Of a stretch of DNA of 51,222 bases, positions 26,462 to 36,464 are shown piece by piece. The stretch is from a bacterium (lineage in GTDB: Bacteria > Patescibacteriota > Minisyncoccia > UBA6257 > 2-01-FULL-56-20). Made by a program: the position numbers and the translations under genes. A model generated the notes under the pieces. That model did no database searches. It saw nothing but the letters and a program-made list of their open reading frames with translations, and was not told the origin of the DNA. Location of the stretch: assembly GCA_021827685.1 (NCBI GenBank), contig JAKAUM010000004.1, positions 1 to 51,222 of the forward strand, read 5' to 3'. Every line of letters starts with the position of its first letter. Positions within the stretch are counted from its first letter, which is position 1.

Positions 26462-27243
26462 TGAGCTTGCGGAACGCGATAAAAAAACGGACGCCCTGGC
26501 CGCTGCATTATCTTTACCTGAAACTGTATTATTTTCCGAAAGATGCGGTGGCCGCGTGGCGCCTGCTGTCCCGCCGCCCTGCGGCGCCGGACGCCTCGTT
26601 TGCCGCGCGTCTGCGGCTCATCGGCGCTTTCTATCGTATTTCTTATTTCGTCGATTGCCCGCATACCGAGCATGAGCTCCTGAGCATCGCGCAGGCCATC
26701 CTCGACCTGCCGCCCGAGCTTCCTGGTTCGATTGTCGAAGCCGGCGCGTTCCGCGGCGGCAGTACCGCGAAACTCAGCCTGGTCGCGCGCCTCGCCGGCA
26801 GGGAACTCGACGTATTCGATTCATTCGAAGGAATGCCGGAAAACGACGAGGAGCACGGGAAAAGCATTTACGGGCGCGAACACCGCTTCCGGCGCGGAAG
26901 CCACGCCGCGCCGATCGAAAATGCCCGGATGAACGTGGCGCGGTACGGCGACATAAGCCGGACGCATTTTCATAAAGGATGGTTCAGCGAAACCATGCCC
27001 GGCTTCAAAAAGCAGGTTGCGGCGGCGTGCATCAACGTGGATCTCGTCCAGTCCACGCGCGACTGCCTGAAATATCTCTATCCGCTCGTCCCGAAAGGAG
27101 GCGTCATTTTCTCGCAGGACGCGCACTTTCCATGGGTCATTTCCCTCCTGCGCGACGACGCGTTCTGGCGGAATGAGATAGGCATCCCGCGGCCGGAGAT
27201 TCCCGGCCTCGGGGCCTCTAAATTCGTCGCAATCCGTAAATAG
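26461..27243 (+). CDS. TylF/macrocin O-methyltransferase-like protein
   Basis: GSIVEAGAFRGGSTAKLSLVARLAGRELDVFDSFEGMPENDEEHGK...CINVDLVQSTRDCLKYLYPLVPKGGVIFSQDAHFP; TAATG overlap with previous CDS. Confidence 0.82.
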   Translation: MSLRNAIKKRTPWPLHYLYLKLYYFPKDAVAAWRLLSRRPAAPDASFAARLRLIGAFYRISYFVDCPHTEHELLSIAQAILDLPPELPGSIVEAGAFRGGSTAKLSLVARLAGRELDVFDSFEGMPENDEEHGKSIYGREHRFRRGSHAAPIENARMNVARYGDISRTHFHKGWFSETMPGFKKQVAAACINVDLVQSTRDCLKYLYPLVPKGGVIFSQDAHFPWVISLLRDDAFWRNEIGIPRPEIPGLGASKFVAIRK

Positions 27244-27270
27244 GCGTCGCGGCGCGGGGCCGTACGCGAC

Positions 27271-28500
27271 CTAGCCGCCGCAGGCGTCGCCCGCGGCATA
27301 TGGGCCGCTCGTGGCATTTGGATTGTAGTAGCTCGTAGCAACTACGCAATACCAAGATATGGAAGGAATTCCCGGCGTTATATCGATATCCGTCCGATCC
27401 GTCGTAAAGCCCGAGAGCGTGACCGAGAGGGAGGGCTCTGTTCCGTTGATGCTGAGCGGGTGCGCGCCGAAGAGTTCAAGGGGAAACAGTTTTGCCCCAT
27501 TCGCGGGGATGGTGATGGGCCACGAAAACGTCACGCCGGTTTGGAGATGGGTGTACGGCGAAGAAGAAGCGGCAGGGATGTTCTCTAGATGGTAATCCAG
27601 GTAGTGCGACGAATCGGCCGGGTCCTTGAGGCGCAAGATCAGCGGGCCGTATGCCGTCGCGAGATAAGAATAGGAAATATTAAAGGTCTCCGAGAGTACG
27701 GAGATCGGCTTGGTATCGCCGTTTACGAAGACGAATCCTCCTTCGTTCATCCCGCTGCTTAAGTAAGTATCCATATTCGCGGGCGGCGTCGCTTCGAATT
27801 CGCCCGGGCCGGTCAGAAAAGGGAAGTCCTGCGAAACCGTCCGCCGGTCGGAGCCGGAGAGGGGAGTGAGGGAAAGCGTACAGTCGTAATTCGTGCGTAC
27901 GCCGAACACCGGCGCGGATTGCCCGCTTGCGCCGTCAGGCGGCGGATTGCAGGAATAAGCCGCGGCGAACTGCGGGATGCCTGCCGTTCCGCCTATTTCC
28001 GCCGCACCATAGGGCCATTGCAGGAGCGTCGCGCCGTTTTCCGTAATCGTAAAAGAAAGCGCGAACGCGCCGCCCGTACTGCGCGAGAGCGAAATTGCGG
28101 TATGCGCAAGCACGGCAGAAGCGGTCGTAAGGGCGGGCGCCGATACCGGAGCGGGAGAAAAGACTTCGCGGCGGGCCTGCGGTGCGGCCGAGGATCTATC
28201 AATAAAAACAATTCGGGGCAATACCCCCGGCGTGACCGGAGAATTCCAGAATGCGATATCCGTGCCCGTCGCGCCGGCTCCCAGGCCGGCGCCTGCCTCC
28301 TTTGTCGGCGCGGCCGCGGCATGCAATGGCGCCGCGGAATTTTCGATCAGCGCGGTTTGCGAAGCGCCGAATGGCCCGGGCGGCGGGAACGTCGGCACGA
28401 GCGCCGCGCGCCCTCCGCCGAGCACGCTTATCCCGGCCGCAATGAGTCCGATAAAAGCGCCCGCGCCTTGATAAAAAAGACCCATCAGGGAACCTGCCAT
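27271..28500 (-). CDS. Hypothetical surface/secreted protein (N-terminal TM, Ser/Pro/Ala-rich ectodomain)
   Basis: MAGSLMGLFYQGAGAFIGLIAAGISVLGGGR hydrophobic N-terminus then a low-complexity extracellular-like sequence. Confidence 0.55.
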   Translation of the reverse strand: MAGSLMGLFYQGAGAFIGLIAAGISVLGGGRAALVPTFPPPGPFGASQTALIENSAAPLHAAAAPTKEAGAGLGAGATGTDIAFWNSPVTPGVLPRIVFIDRSSAAPQARREVFSPAPVSAPALTTASAVLAHTAISLSRSTGGAFALSFTITENGATLLQWPYGAAEIGGTAGIPQFAAAYSCNPPPDGASGQSAPVFGVRTNYDCTLSLTPLSGSDRRTVSQDFPFLTGPGEFEATPPANMDTYLSSGMNEGGFVFVNGDTKPISVLSETFNISYSYLATAYGPLILRLKDPADSSHYLDYHLENIPAASSSPYTHLQTGVTFSWPITIPANGAKLFPLELFGAHPLSINGTEPSLSVTLSGFTTDRTDIDITPGIPSISWYCVVATSYYNPNATSGPYAAGDACGG

Positions 28501-28626
28501 AGGAATGAAAATAGCACGATCCGGCCCCGCTTGGAAGCACGCATGCGGTTGGTGGCCGGACAGCTTGAATGCGGTTACGCTACCCTGGATCTATGGTTCT
28601 CGACATTTCTACTTGCACCATCAAAA

Positions 28627-29859
28627 ATGTTAAAATTGAAACATACGATGCAAAGAGATAATACTCTCCCTAAAGAGGTAAAACGTTGGTCATTTTATAA
28701 CTTCGCCAACCATAGTTATCAACTAACGTACGTCGCATTTCTGTTGCCGGTCTTTTTCTCCACAATCCTTCTGGCAAGAGGATATTCGCTAGCTGACTGG
28801 GGAGCCGCTAACGGTATTTCCACGGCCATAGGTGTGGTTACCGCAGTCATTATCGGTCGCTACGCGGATATGCATGACAAACTAAAAGCGTTCCGGTGGT
28901 CTGTTGCACTCTCGTTCCTTGGCATGCTCGCATTATCATTTTCCGCGCCCTATTTTTCATCCCTCCTCTATTGGATATTTATTGCCACGAATGCTGTTTT
29001 TATCTGGTCCATTGCACTATCGGACTCAATTCTACCGCACGTATCCGATGACGATACCGCATATCGGTACGGAGGCTTTGCGTGGGGGTTCGGTTATCTC
29101 GGTGGCATAGTAAGTTTAGTGGTCGCACTCATCCTGCAATACCTTACGGGAACATACTCGGTATGGGTCTTCGTCAGTGTCCCGATTTTCTATCTTCTAT
29201 TCTCTTGGTATTCGATTTCTGGATTGAAAGAGGTTCCGTTTAAAGATATTCCGGCGGCCAAGGAAACTGCGACGATTTCGAGGGGGCAGAAAGCGACGCT
29301 TTTTCTCGGCTACTGGCTTATTGCCGAGTGTATAACAGTAATCAGCCTTTTTGCTTCAATCTATTTTTATCGGGAACTCCATTTTTCTGCAATGCAGGTC
29401 GGACTTCTCTTTTTAATCATCGATCTCATCGCTTTCCCTGCAACGTGGTTTGGCGGGGTATTGGCTCAGCGGCGAAGCAGTCTAAAACTTCTAGGAGTGA
29501 CTATTATCCTGTGGGGGGTTTCGCTTGCGATCTTCGTTTCTCCTCATGTCGGTTGGTTATTGCTTGGTCTGGCTATCCTTCTTATTGGATTGGCATACGG
29601 CAATAGTCAATCTTATCTACGATCGCAGTATTCTACGCTCATTAGGCCGAGCGAATCGGGTTTCCAATTCGGAATGTACGCCATTATTGCTGAAGCATCG
29701 GTGCTCATCGGCCCGGTCATCTATGGCTACGCAAGCGACCAGCTTCACAGCCAAAAACTCCCTATGATTTTCCTATTTATCTCCATGGTTGTTGGATACA
29801 CTATCGTCTGGAGTATTATCCGGCGCCTTCATAATGACGTTGCGATCGGGAGGGCATGA
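28627..29859 (+). CDS. MFS transporter, UMF1/Atg22-like
   Basis: WSFYNFANHSYQLTYVAFLLPVFF... multi-TM; AT-richer than its surroundings. Track start 27919 is an artefactual extension antisense to the upstream gene. Confidence 0.85.
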   Translation: MLKLKHTMQRDNTLPKEVKRWSFYNFANHSYQLTYVAFLLPVFFSTILLARGYSLADWGAANGISTAIGVVTAVIIGRYADMHDKLKAFRWSVALSFLGMLALSFSAPYFSSLLYWIFIATNAVFIWSIALSDSILPHVSDDDTAYRYGGFAWGFGYLGGIVSLVVALILQYLTGTYSVWVFVSVPIFYLLFSWYSISGLKEVPFKDIPAAKETATISRGQKATLFLGYWLIAECITVISLFASIYFYRELHFSAMQVGLLFLIIDLIAFPATWFGGVLAQRRSSLKLLGVTIILWGVSLAIFVSPHVGWLLLGLAILLIGLAYGNSQSYLRSQYSTLIRPSESGFQFGMYAIIAEASVLIGPVIYGYASDQLHSQKLPMIFLFISMVVGYTIVWSIIRRLHNDVAIGRA

Positions 29860-29950
29860 CGAGCGGCGGATGTGCTCGGAACCACAAACCGGCAAGGGAT
29901 TGGTAGTGAGCTAGCAATAATGAGCGTCTAGCTTTTCAATACGTCCGTTG

Positions 29951-30021
29951 CTGGGGGGGAAGGAGTCGGACCTTCATACCGGGATCCAAAGTCCCGTGTC
30001 CTACCGTTAGACGACCCCCCA
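29951..30021 (-). tRNA. tRNA-Gln (TTG anticodon)
   Basis: rc TGGGGGGTCGTCTAACGGTAGGACACGGGACTTTGGATCCCGGTATGAAGGTCCGACTCCTTCCCCCCCAG; loop CTTTGGA. Confidence 0.92.
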
Positions 30022-30061
30022 ATTCATGTTCAATTTATCCGAATATGGTAGTATTGTAAAT

Positions 30062-30694
30062 ATGAAGTATGAACTGCCGGCATTGCCGTATGCGTATGGC
30101 GCGCTCGAGCCGTGGATCGACGCGCGAACCATGGAGATCCATCATACCAAGCATCATCAGACTTATGTCGACAAGCTGAACGCGGCGCTCGAGAAGCATC
30201 CCGAAATCGCCGATCGGCCGCTTGAGGAACTACTGAAGGATATCGACGGCGTGCCGGGAGATATTCGGACGGCGGTGATGAACCACGGCGGGGGCCATGC
30301 AAACCATTCATTTTTCTGGCCCATCATGGCCGCAACGGCCGTAAAGGAAGGCGGGGGTGCGGAAGCCGCCGCGGACGGAGGGCCCGGCGGAGAGATAGGG
30401 AAAGCGCTCGAGAAAACTTTCGGCTCGTTCGCGCAATTCAAAGAACAGTTCTCGAAAACGGCCGCGGAGATTTTCGGTTCCGGCTGGGCATGGCTCGTCC
30501 GCGCCGAGGACGGCACGCTCGCCGTCACCGCAACCGCAAATCAGGACAGCCCCCTCATGCGCCGCGAAAAACCGGTGCTCGGGCTGGACGTTTGGGAACA
30601 TGCCTATTATCTCAAGCATCAGTCCGATAGGAAAGCGTATATTGCCGATTGGTGGCACGTGGTGAACTGGCCGGAAGTGGAAAAGCACCTGTAA
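30062..30694 (+). CDS. Superoxide dismutase (Fe/Mn)
   Basis: [77 protein letters not shown]. Confidence 0.96.
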   Translation: MKYELPALPYAYGALEPWIDARTMEIHHTKHHQTYVDKLNAALEKHPEIADRPLEELLKDIDGVPGDIRTAVMNHGGGHANHSFFWPIMAATAVKEGGGAEAAADGGPGGEIGKALEKTFGSFAQFKEQFSKTAAEIFGSGWAWLVRAEDGTLAVTATANQDSPLMRREKPVLGLDVWEHAYYLKHQSDRKAYIADWWHVVNWPEVEKHL

Positions 30695-30702
30695 GCCGCG
30701 GG

Positions 30703-31551
30703 TCAGGCCTGCCGGGGCCTTTCTCCTTCCTTCTGGATCATCATCAGCTTCAGTTTTCCGTCATCCAGAACGGCCGCTTTCAGCAGTTTTACGCGCGCAC
30801 CGTCCTTTATCGTCCATGCCCCGGGTTCTTCGGAGAACGCATTAATCTTTCGCGTGATGGCGGCCGCGCGCGCCGCGTCGCCCGCCTCCGCGCGCTTTAG
30901 ATCATCCTCATCTATCCGCGCGTCCTCCGTCGTGAATTTCTTCGTATACGAGGCGCGGGCTTCGTCCTGCGTCGCCGCCGGCAGGCGCCCCTCTGCCGCG
31001 CGCGGCAGGGCTCCGAGGAGCATTTTCCCGCCGAGTGCGCCGAGCGCTTCCTCGAGCGCATGATAATCCGTCTGCAGGGGATCGAGCGGCAATTTCTCCT
31101 GCGCGAGCACGGGCCCGTGGTCCACCTTCTCGTCCATAAGATAGAGCGTAACGCCGGTTTCGCGTTCGCCCGCAAGGATGACGGATTGAATGGGAGACGC
31201 GCCGCGGTATGCGGGAAGAAGCGACGGGTGTACCCCTATCGTCCCGCAGCGGGGAATCCTAAGGATGGACGAGGGGATGATTTTCGCATAAGCGGCGACG
31301 ACGAAAAGATCGGGCGCGAGCGCGGAGAGCTTTCCCGCGAATTTGCCGTCCAGCGTTTCCGGCTGGAAGACGGCGATTGCGGGATTGCGCTCCAGGACGA
31401 TCCGCTTCGCGGGCGGCGGCGCGATAATTTTCTTCCGTCCCGCGGGTCGATCCGGATTGCAGACGACTGCCACGGGGGCAAGGCCGCCGTCGATCAGCCG
31501 GCCGAGTATGATTTCCGCGAAGCGCGGAGTGCCGAAAAAGACGTATTTCAT
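30703..31551 (-). CDS. fmt: Methionyl-tRNA formyltransferase
   Basis: YVFFGTPRFAEIILGRLID...VCNPDRPAGR...VVAAYAKIIP...GTIGVHPSLLPAYRGASPIQSVILAGERETGVTLYLMDEKVDHGPVL. Confidence 0.95.
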   Translation of the reverse strand: MKYVFFGTPRFAEIILGRLIDGGLAPVAVVCNPDRPAGRKKIIAPPPAKRIVLERNPAIAVFQPETLDGKFAGKLSALAPDLFVVAAYAKIIPSSILRIPRCGTIGVHPSLLPAYRGASPIQSVILAGERETGVTLYLMDEKVDHGPVLAQEKLPLDPLQTDYHALEEALGALGGKMLLGALPRAAEGRLPAATQDEARASYTKKFTTEDARIDEDDLKRAEAGDAARAAAITRKINAFSEEPGAWTIKDGARVKLLKAAVLDDGKLKLMMIQKEGERPRQA

Positions 31552-31566
31552 GGGCAGGCGCCTTCG

Positions 31567-32091
31567 TTAGCCGCCATCTTTGCCGCGAATCCGGTCGTCG
31601 GCTTCGCTCGAATGAATGTCCTTCGTGCGGTCGATGAAAAGTTTGCCGTCCAGGTGGTCGATTTCGTGTTGGAATACGCGCGCGAGGAGGCCCCATGCCT
31701 TTACTTTCGCAGGGCGGCCGGCCTTGTCGAATCCGGCAATCGTCACGCGGGCGGGACGCACGACGTCGCCCCACTTGCCAGGAATACTGAGGCATCCCTC
31801 TTCATAAGAGACGGTCTCTTCGCTTGTTTTCTCGATATGCGGATTGAAGACGGCGTAGAATTTCACCCCGCCGTGGGCGTCAGGGACTTCCGCAACGAAT
31901 ACGCGCAATGAAAGCCCTATTTGATTCGCCGAAAGCCCAATGCCGTTCGCCGCACGCATGATCCGGCGCATGCGCGCTACGAGCTCGTTCGTCTCCTTTC
32001 GGGAAGATTTTGAAAAATCGAAATTGGCCGTTTTTGCGCGGAGGATTTTTTCTTCCCTTTTATTGCCGATGACGAGTATCTTATTTTCCAT
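31567..32091 (-). CDS. def: Peptide deformylase
   Basis: GIGLSANQIG, EEGCLSIPG, FQHEIDHLDGKLFIDR. Confidence 0.95.
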   Translation of the reverse strand: MENKILVIGNKREEKILRAKTANFDFSKSSRKETNELVARMRRIMRAANGIGLSANQIGLSLRVFVAEVPDAHGGVKFYAVFNPHIEKTSEETVSYEEGCLSIPGKWGDVVRPARVTIAGFDKAGRPAKVKAWGLLARVFQHEIDHLDGKLFIDRTKDIHSSEADDRIRGKDGG

Positions 32092-32404
32092 TGGATCGTA
32101 CGGAGCGTTTGCGCGGCGCCCGCGGCGGGCGCAACGGCCGCGCCGGGCGGGGCAGTTCGGCGATTAGCGCCATGAAATACGCCCCAGGCTTGCGGACGTC
32201 CCTGCGCTCGGCGACATCTTTTGCAAGGCCGAGCAGGCGCTCTCCGCCGTACTCCTTTGCCAGTTTTATATAGAGCGACTTGTGCCGTTCGTCCCTCAGC
32301 GCCGCCGCAATTTCCAAGCCGAGTAATTGGTACTTCCGGTAGACGCGCGATTCTTTCGCGCGGCGCCGGAGCTCCGCAAGGTATGTGGATGCGATCCGCG
32401 CCAT
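32081..32404 (-). CDS. Hypothetical helical protein overlapping def start
   Basis: ORF with basic helical composition immediately upstream of def, 11-bp overlap. Confidence 0.55.
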   Translation of the reverse strand: MARIASTYLAELRRRAKESRVYRKYQLLGLEIAAALRDERHKSLYIKLAKEYGGERLLGLAKDVAERRDVRKPGAYFMALIAELPRPARPLRPPRAPRKRSVRSNGK

Positions 32405-32470
32405 GATTCCATCCTAAATCATTCCGGGGAGTTTGTCAGCCGGCCGGCCATGGTGTATTATGGAGCATAC

Positions 32471-33721
32471 ATGCGGAAAAAAGGACGAAAAATACTGGAA
32501 GTCGCGGTCATTGCCGTCGTTGCCGTCGCCCTCGCGGGGAGTGGATACTGGCTCGGTTACGCGGACGGCCGGAAAGTGCCGAAGAATGTCATAGTTACGG
32601 GCCTCACGAATTTCCAGCAGCCGTCTTCCACAACGGCCAATTTCAGCACCTTCTGGGAGGCATGGCAGACGATTAACGACAGCTACCTTAGGAACCCTTC
32701 AACGACGAACCAACAAAAGGTATACGGCGCGATTACGGGCCTCGTGGACTCGCTCGGCGATCCATATTCCGAATATTTCACCCCGCAGGCCAACCAGCAG
32801 TTCCAGCAGGATATCACCGGCGACTTCGGCGGCGTCGGCATCCAGATCGATCTCGACGCGCAGGGGCATCTCGTCATCGTGGCGCCCCTCAAGGGCACGC
32901 CGGGCGCGGCGGCGGGTCTCCAGCCGAAAGATTGGCTTGTCGCGATCAACGGTTCTTCGACCGCGAGTATGACTTTGGATAACGCCGTATCCCTTATCCG
33001 CGGCCCCGTCGGCTCCGTCGTCACGCTTTCCATCATGCGCGACGGATGGTCCGCGCCGAAGGATTTTAAAATCACCCGCGAGACGATCAGCGTCCCCAAT
33101 GTTGAATTCGAAATGAAGGGGGATGTCGCCGTGATTACGCTCGCCGAGTTCACCCAGGACGCGGAACCGGAATTCTACCGCGCGCTTCAGAAGATGGTCG
33201 CCGCGAATGCAAAGGGAATGGTGCTGGATCTTCGCGACGATCCGGGCGGCTATCTCCAGGTTGCCGTGGACCTTGCGGGATACTTCCTGAAGCCCGGCTC
33301 CCTCGTCGTGAAAGAAGTGGGGCGCACCGTGCCCGAACAGGACTATACCGCTTCGGGCAGCGGCGCGCTGGACAATTTCCCGATGGTCATCCTCGTGAAC
33401 GGCGGCACGGCATCCGCGGCTGAAATTCTTTCCGGCGCCTTGCGCGACGACCGAGGCATAAAGCTCGTGGGCGAGCGGACCTTCGGCAAGGGGACCGTGC
33501 AGGAGCTTGAGCCCCTCTCGGACGGATCGGCGATAAAACTCACCGTGGCGCACTGGGTCATGCCTTCCGGGAAGATACTCGACCATAAAGGAATTATTCC
33601 GGATTACGTGATAGCCAACCCGACCTCGACGCCTTCCGCAATCTTCGGTGCGGCGGCGGCGGGATCCGACCCTCAGCTCGAAAAGGCCCTCGAGGTACTG
33701 CAAAAGGAGATCGGCGGCTGA
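32471..33721 (+). CDS. S41-family C-terminal processing peptidase with PDZ domain
   Basis: N-terminal [95 protein letters not shown]. Confidence 0.94.
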   Translation: MRKKGRKILEVAVIAVVAVALAGSGYWLGYADGRKVPKNVIVTGLTNFQQPSSTTANFSTFWEAWQTINDSYLRNPSTTNQQKVYGAITGLVDSLGDPYSEYFTPQANQQFQQDITGDFGGVGIQIDLDAQGHLVIVAPLKGTPGAAAGLQPKDWLVAINGSSTASMTLDNAVSLIRGPVGSVVTLSIMRDGWSAPKDFKITRETISVPNVEFEMKGDVAVITLAEFTQDAEPEFYRALQKMVAANAKGMVLDLRDDPGGYLQVAVDLAGYFLKPGSLVVKEVGRTVPEQDYTASGSGALDNFPMVILVNGGTASAAEILSGALRDDRGIKLVGERTFGKGTVQELEPLSDGSAIKLTVAHWVMPSGKILDHKGIIPDYVIANPTSTPSAIFGAAAAGSDPQLEKALEVLQKEIGG

Positions 33722-33725
33722 TGCA

Positions 33726-34172
33726 ATGAAAGTCATCCTCCTCGAAGACGTCCGCAAGATAGGAAAAAGGCGCGAGGTCAGAGAGGTAAGCGACGGATAC
33801 GCGCGGAATTTTCTTTTTCCCAACAAGCTCGCCGAGCTCGCGACTCCTGCGGCGCTAAAAAAGCTCGCAGAATGGCAGGCGGCGCGCGAAAAGGAAAGCG
33901 CAGGACTGCAGGCGCGCCTAGAAGAAATCGCACGGAAATTTGCGGCGACGACGCTGGAATTCCGGCTGAAGGCGGATTCCGACGGCACCCTTTTCGGCTC
34001 CGTGAATAAAGAAACTGTTCTTAAGGCGTTGCGCGAGCGCGGGCTCGTGACGAAGGAACGCGTCGAAATTCATCTCGACCGGCCCATCAAAGAAGCGGGG
34101 GATTATCTCGTCCGCGTGGATCTGAAAAAGGGCATCCTTGCGGACCTCAAAATATCCGTCAAGGCCGGCTGA
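33726..34172 (+). CDS. rplI: 50S ribosomal protein L9
   Basis: [40 protein letters not shown]. Confidence 0.95.
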   Translation: MKVILLEDVRKIGKRREVREVSDGYARNFLFPNKLAELATPAALKKLAEWQAAREKESAGLQARLEEIARKFAATTLEFRLKADSDGTLFGSVNKETVLKALRERGLVTKERVEIHLDRPIKEAGDYLVRVDLKKGILADLKISVKAG

Positions 34173-34196
34173 TCTCCCTCGGCCGACGCCGGCGAG

Positions 34197-34469
34197 CTAT
34201 TCCACCGAAACGAAAGTGGCCTTCTTCCTCGAGCGATCGAAAAGGGCCTTCGTTCTCTCGCTGAACCGAACCACGCCGTTTTTCGCGGCATAGAGCGTGT
34301 CATCGCCGGCGCGCAAGACGTTCGCGCCCGGGGTATATTTCGTGCCGCGCTGGCGCACGATAATCTGGCCGACGGCAACTTTCGCGCCGTGGTTTATCTT
34401 CACTCCGAGCCGCTTCGCGACGGAATCGCGGCCGAGCTTTGTCGATCCGAGGGCTTTAGTATGTGCCAT
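34197..34469 (-). CDS. rpmA: 50S ribosomal protein L27
   Basis: [28 protein letters not shown]...[18 protein letters not shown]. Confidence 0.95.
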   Translation of the reverse strand: MAHTKALGSTKLGRDSVAKRLGVKINHGAKVAVGQIIVRQRGTKYTPGANVLRAGDDTLYAAKNGVVRFSERTKALFDRSRKKATFVSVE

Positions 34470-34516
34470 ATGAGTTCCATTCTATGGTAGAATGAGGGCA
34501 AAGTCAAACAAAAGCC

Positions 34517-35236
34517 GTGGCATCCTCGAACAAACTGATATTGGATATCGAAACCGTCGGGGAGGACTTCGATGGGCTCGACCACGCGACGCAGGACAAC
34601 CTTACGCGCTGGATTAAACGGGAATCCGACGACGAAGAGGACTATAAGCGCGCGCTCGAGGAGCTGAAAAGCGGCCTCGGGTTTTCGCCGCTCACGGGCG
34701 AGATAGTGGCCCTCGGCGTGCTCGATTTCCATAAAAACGAAGGTGGCGTATATTATCAGGCGCCGGGACAGAAGAATGGCGAGCTCAAAGAAGAGGGGAT
34801 ACTCCTCAAGCAGATGGCCGAAGATGAGATGCTCCGGAAATTCTGGGAACTCGCGGAGCGCTATCAGGTCTTTGTGACGTTTAACGGCCGCAGTTTTGAT
34901 ATTCCATTTCTCATGATCCGCTCCGCGATCCATGGCATCCGCCCGACGAAAGACCTTATGCGCGGCCGCTATCTTTATCAAAACAATCCCGAAGCCCTGC
35001 ATATCGACCTTTATGAACAGCTTACCTTTTACGGGGCCATGCGGAGAAAAGGAGGGCTGCATCTCTGGGCGCGGGCGTTCGGCATCCCAAGCCCGAAATC
35101 CGGCGGCACGGCGGGAGATGACGTAGGGCCGCTTTTCAAGAAGAAAAAATTCCTCGATATCGCAAAATATAATGCGGGGGATCTGCGCGCCACCCGCGAG
35201 CTCTATGCGCGCTGGGAACAGTTCCTGAGTTTTTAG
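34517..35236 (+). CDS. 3'-5' exonuclease, DnaQ/PolB-like RNase H fold
   Basis: LILDIETVG (DxE), VTFNGRSFDIPFLMIRS (NGxxFD), DLRATRELYARW (ExoIII-like D). Confidence 0.82.
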   Translation: MASSNKLILDIETVGEDFDGLDHATQDNLTRWIKRESDDEEDYKRALEELKSGLGFSPLTGEIVALGVLDFHKNEGGVYYQAPGQKNGELKEEGILLKQMAEDEMLRKFWELAERYQVFVTFNGRSFDIPFLMIRSAIHGIRPTKDLMRGRYLYQNNPEALHIDLYEQLTFYGAMRRKGGLHLWARAFGIPSPKSGGTAGDDVGPLFKKKKFLDIAKYNAGDLRATRELYARWEQFLSF

Positions 35237-35271
35237 AGGAATTTAACCGCCGTTGCGGTAAGGTTTCGGGC

Positions 35272-35430
35272 GTGGAGAAAATAGGGAAGTGGATAAAGCG
35301 CCGCAAGCGCGAGGTAACCTTTTTATTCGCGGTTTTCCTTGCATCAACCGTGAGTTTCGGCGCGGGATGGGCCGCCAATAGGGAATTTCTGCACGCGCCG
35401 ATTATCATTGAGAAATGCGGCGCGCCATAA
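35272..35430 (+). CDS. Small membrane-anchored protein (52 aa), missed by the ORF track
   Basis: GTG start: VEKIGKWIKRRKREVTFLFAVFLASTVSFGAGWAANREFLHAPIIIEKCGAP*; one TM helix. Confidence 0.6.
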   Translation: MEKIGKWIKRRKREVTFLFAVFLASTVSFGAGWAANREFLHAPIIIEKCGAP

Positions 35431-35445
35431 CGCGCGGCGGCGAGG

Positions 35446-35488
35446 CGATAAAGAAAACCCGCGTGGGTTACGCGGGTTTTCTTTATCG
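35446..35488. terminator. Bidirectional intrinsic terminator between convergent genes
   Basis: Perfect 19-bp inverted repeat CGATAAAGAAAACCCGCGT-gggtt-ACGCGGGTTTTCTTTATCG with T-tracts on both strands. Confidence 0.92.
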
Positions 35489-35500
35489 AGACGGAGGCGC

Positions 35501-36286
35501 CTACTTCGAGGAAACGGGGGCAGGAGTTGAAACTGGAGTCGGAGCCGAAGCCGGAGTCGGCGGCGTGTCTGCCGCGATGACCGGAACAGCCGGCGGGGCG
35601 TCCTCCTCAACGGGCCAGAAGAGCCAGAGCGCCATGGCCGCCAGTATGAGGACGATGACCACCGTGAGCGGCCAGTTCACTTGTGCGAGCGCGAGTGCAA
35701 GTCCGGATTTCACGGTTCCTGCGGCAGGAGTAATGCTCGCTACCGGACTCTGCGCGCTTCGAGAAGTCCGCGTTGCGGTCGGCTTGGACTGCGGCTTGGC
35801 GCCGACAAGGGCCGAGACCGTCGCTTTCGGCGACGACTGAGCAGAATAGGCGACCGGCGAGGCCGCGCCGCCTGCTACCGTATTCCCGATAGCGGCGAGC
35901 GTCGTGCCGATTTTCTCGACGGCCGACGCGACCTGCTCTTTACGGCCTCCGAGCGTCGGATCGGCCGCGAGCTCCCGTGCGGCGGCGGCGAGATTAGCCG
36001 AAAGCCCCGCAAGAGCTTGCGTGAGCGAAGCGCGATCCTGCGCTGACAGCGTCAATCCTCCCGGGACCGGAGCCGATCCGGGAAGCGCGGACGCGGAGTA
36101 TATTCCCCGGGCCGCCGCCTCCGCCTGCAGAGTATGGAGCTTCGCCTCAAGAACGGAAAGTTCCGACTGCAAAACGGCCGCTTCCGCGGGCGTAAGACCC
36201 GCAGTCGCCGCATGCGCCGAAACAGTGATTCCTCCGAAGCCCGCGATCGCAACAACGGCGAAAACAAACAAAACTATTTTTTTCAT
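35501..36286 (-). CDS. Hypothetical exported protein: signal peptide, helical region, C-terminal TM and Pro-rich tail
   Basis: MKKIVLFVFAVVAIAGFGGITVSAHAATAG signal peptide; TM LTVVIVLILAAMALWLFW; start set to 36286 rather than 36358. Confidence 0.65.
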   Translation of the reverse strand: MKKIVLFVFAVVAIAGFGGITVSAHAATAGLTPAEAAVLQSELSVLEAKLHTLQAEAAARGIYSASALPGSAPVPGGLTLSAQDRASLTQALAGLSANLAAAARELAADPTLGGRKEQVASAVEKIGTTLAAIGNTVAGGAASPVAYSAQSSPKATVSALVGAKPQSKPTATRTSRSAQSPVASITPAAGTVKSGLALALAQVNWPLTVVIVLILAAMALWLFWPVEEDAPPAVPVIAADTPPTPASAPTPVSTPAPVSSK

Positions 36287-36464
36287 AAAATTTTTAATTG
36301 CAATTTGACGGCCTTTGAAATAAAAAGGTGCCAAGGAACTTCGGATGGTGTAAAACAACTACCCGCAGTATACCCTCCGCCTGCGGAATTGCAACGAAAG
36401 CGTACGGTTGCATATAGATTGCCCTCTTGCGCGTTTTCCCTTATAATACAACGCACGCAAAGCC

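Noticed and set aside
27919-28626. N-terminal extension of the MFS ORF
   Set aside because: Antisense to the 27271-28500 surface protein; no membrane-protein character; the low-GC MFS body begins ~28627.
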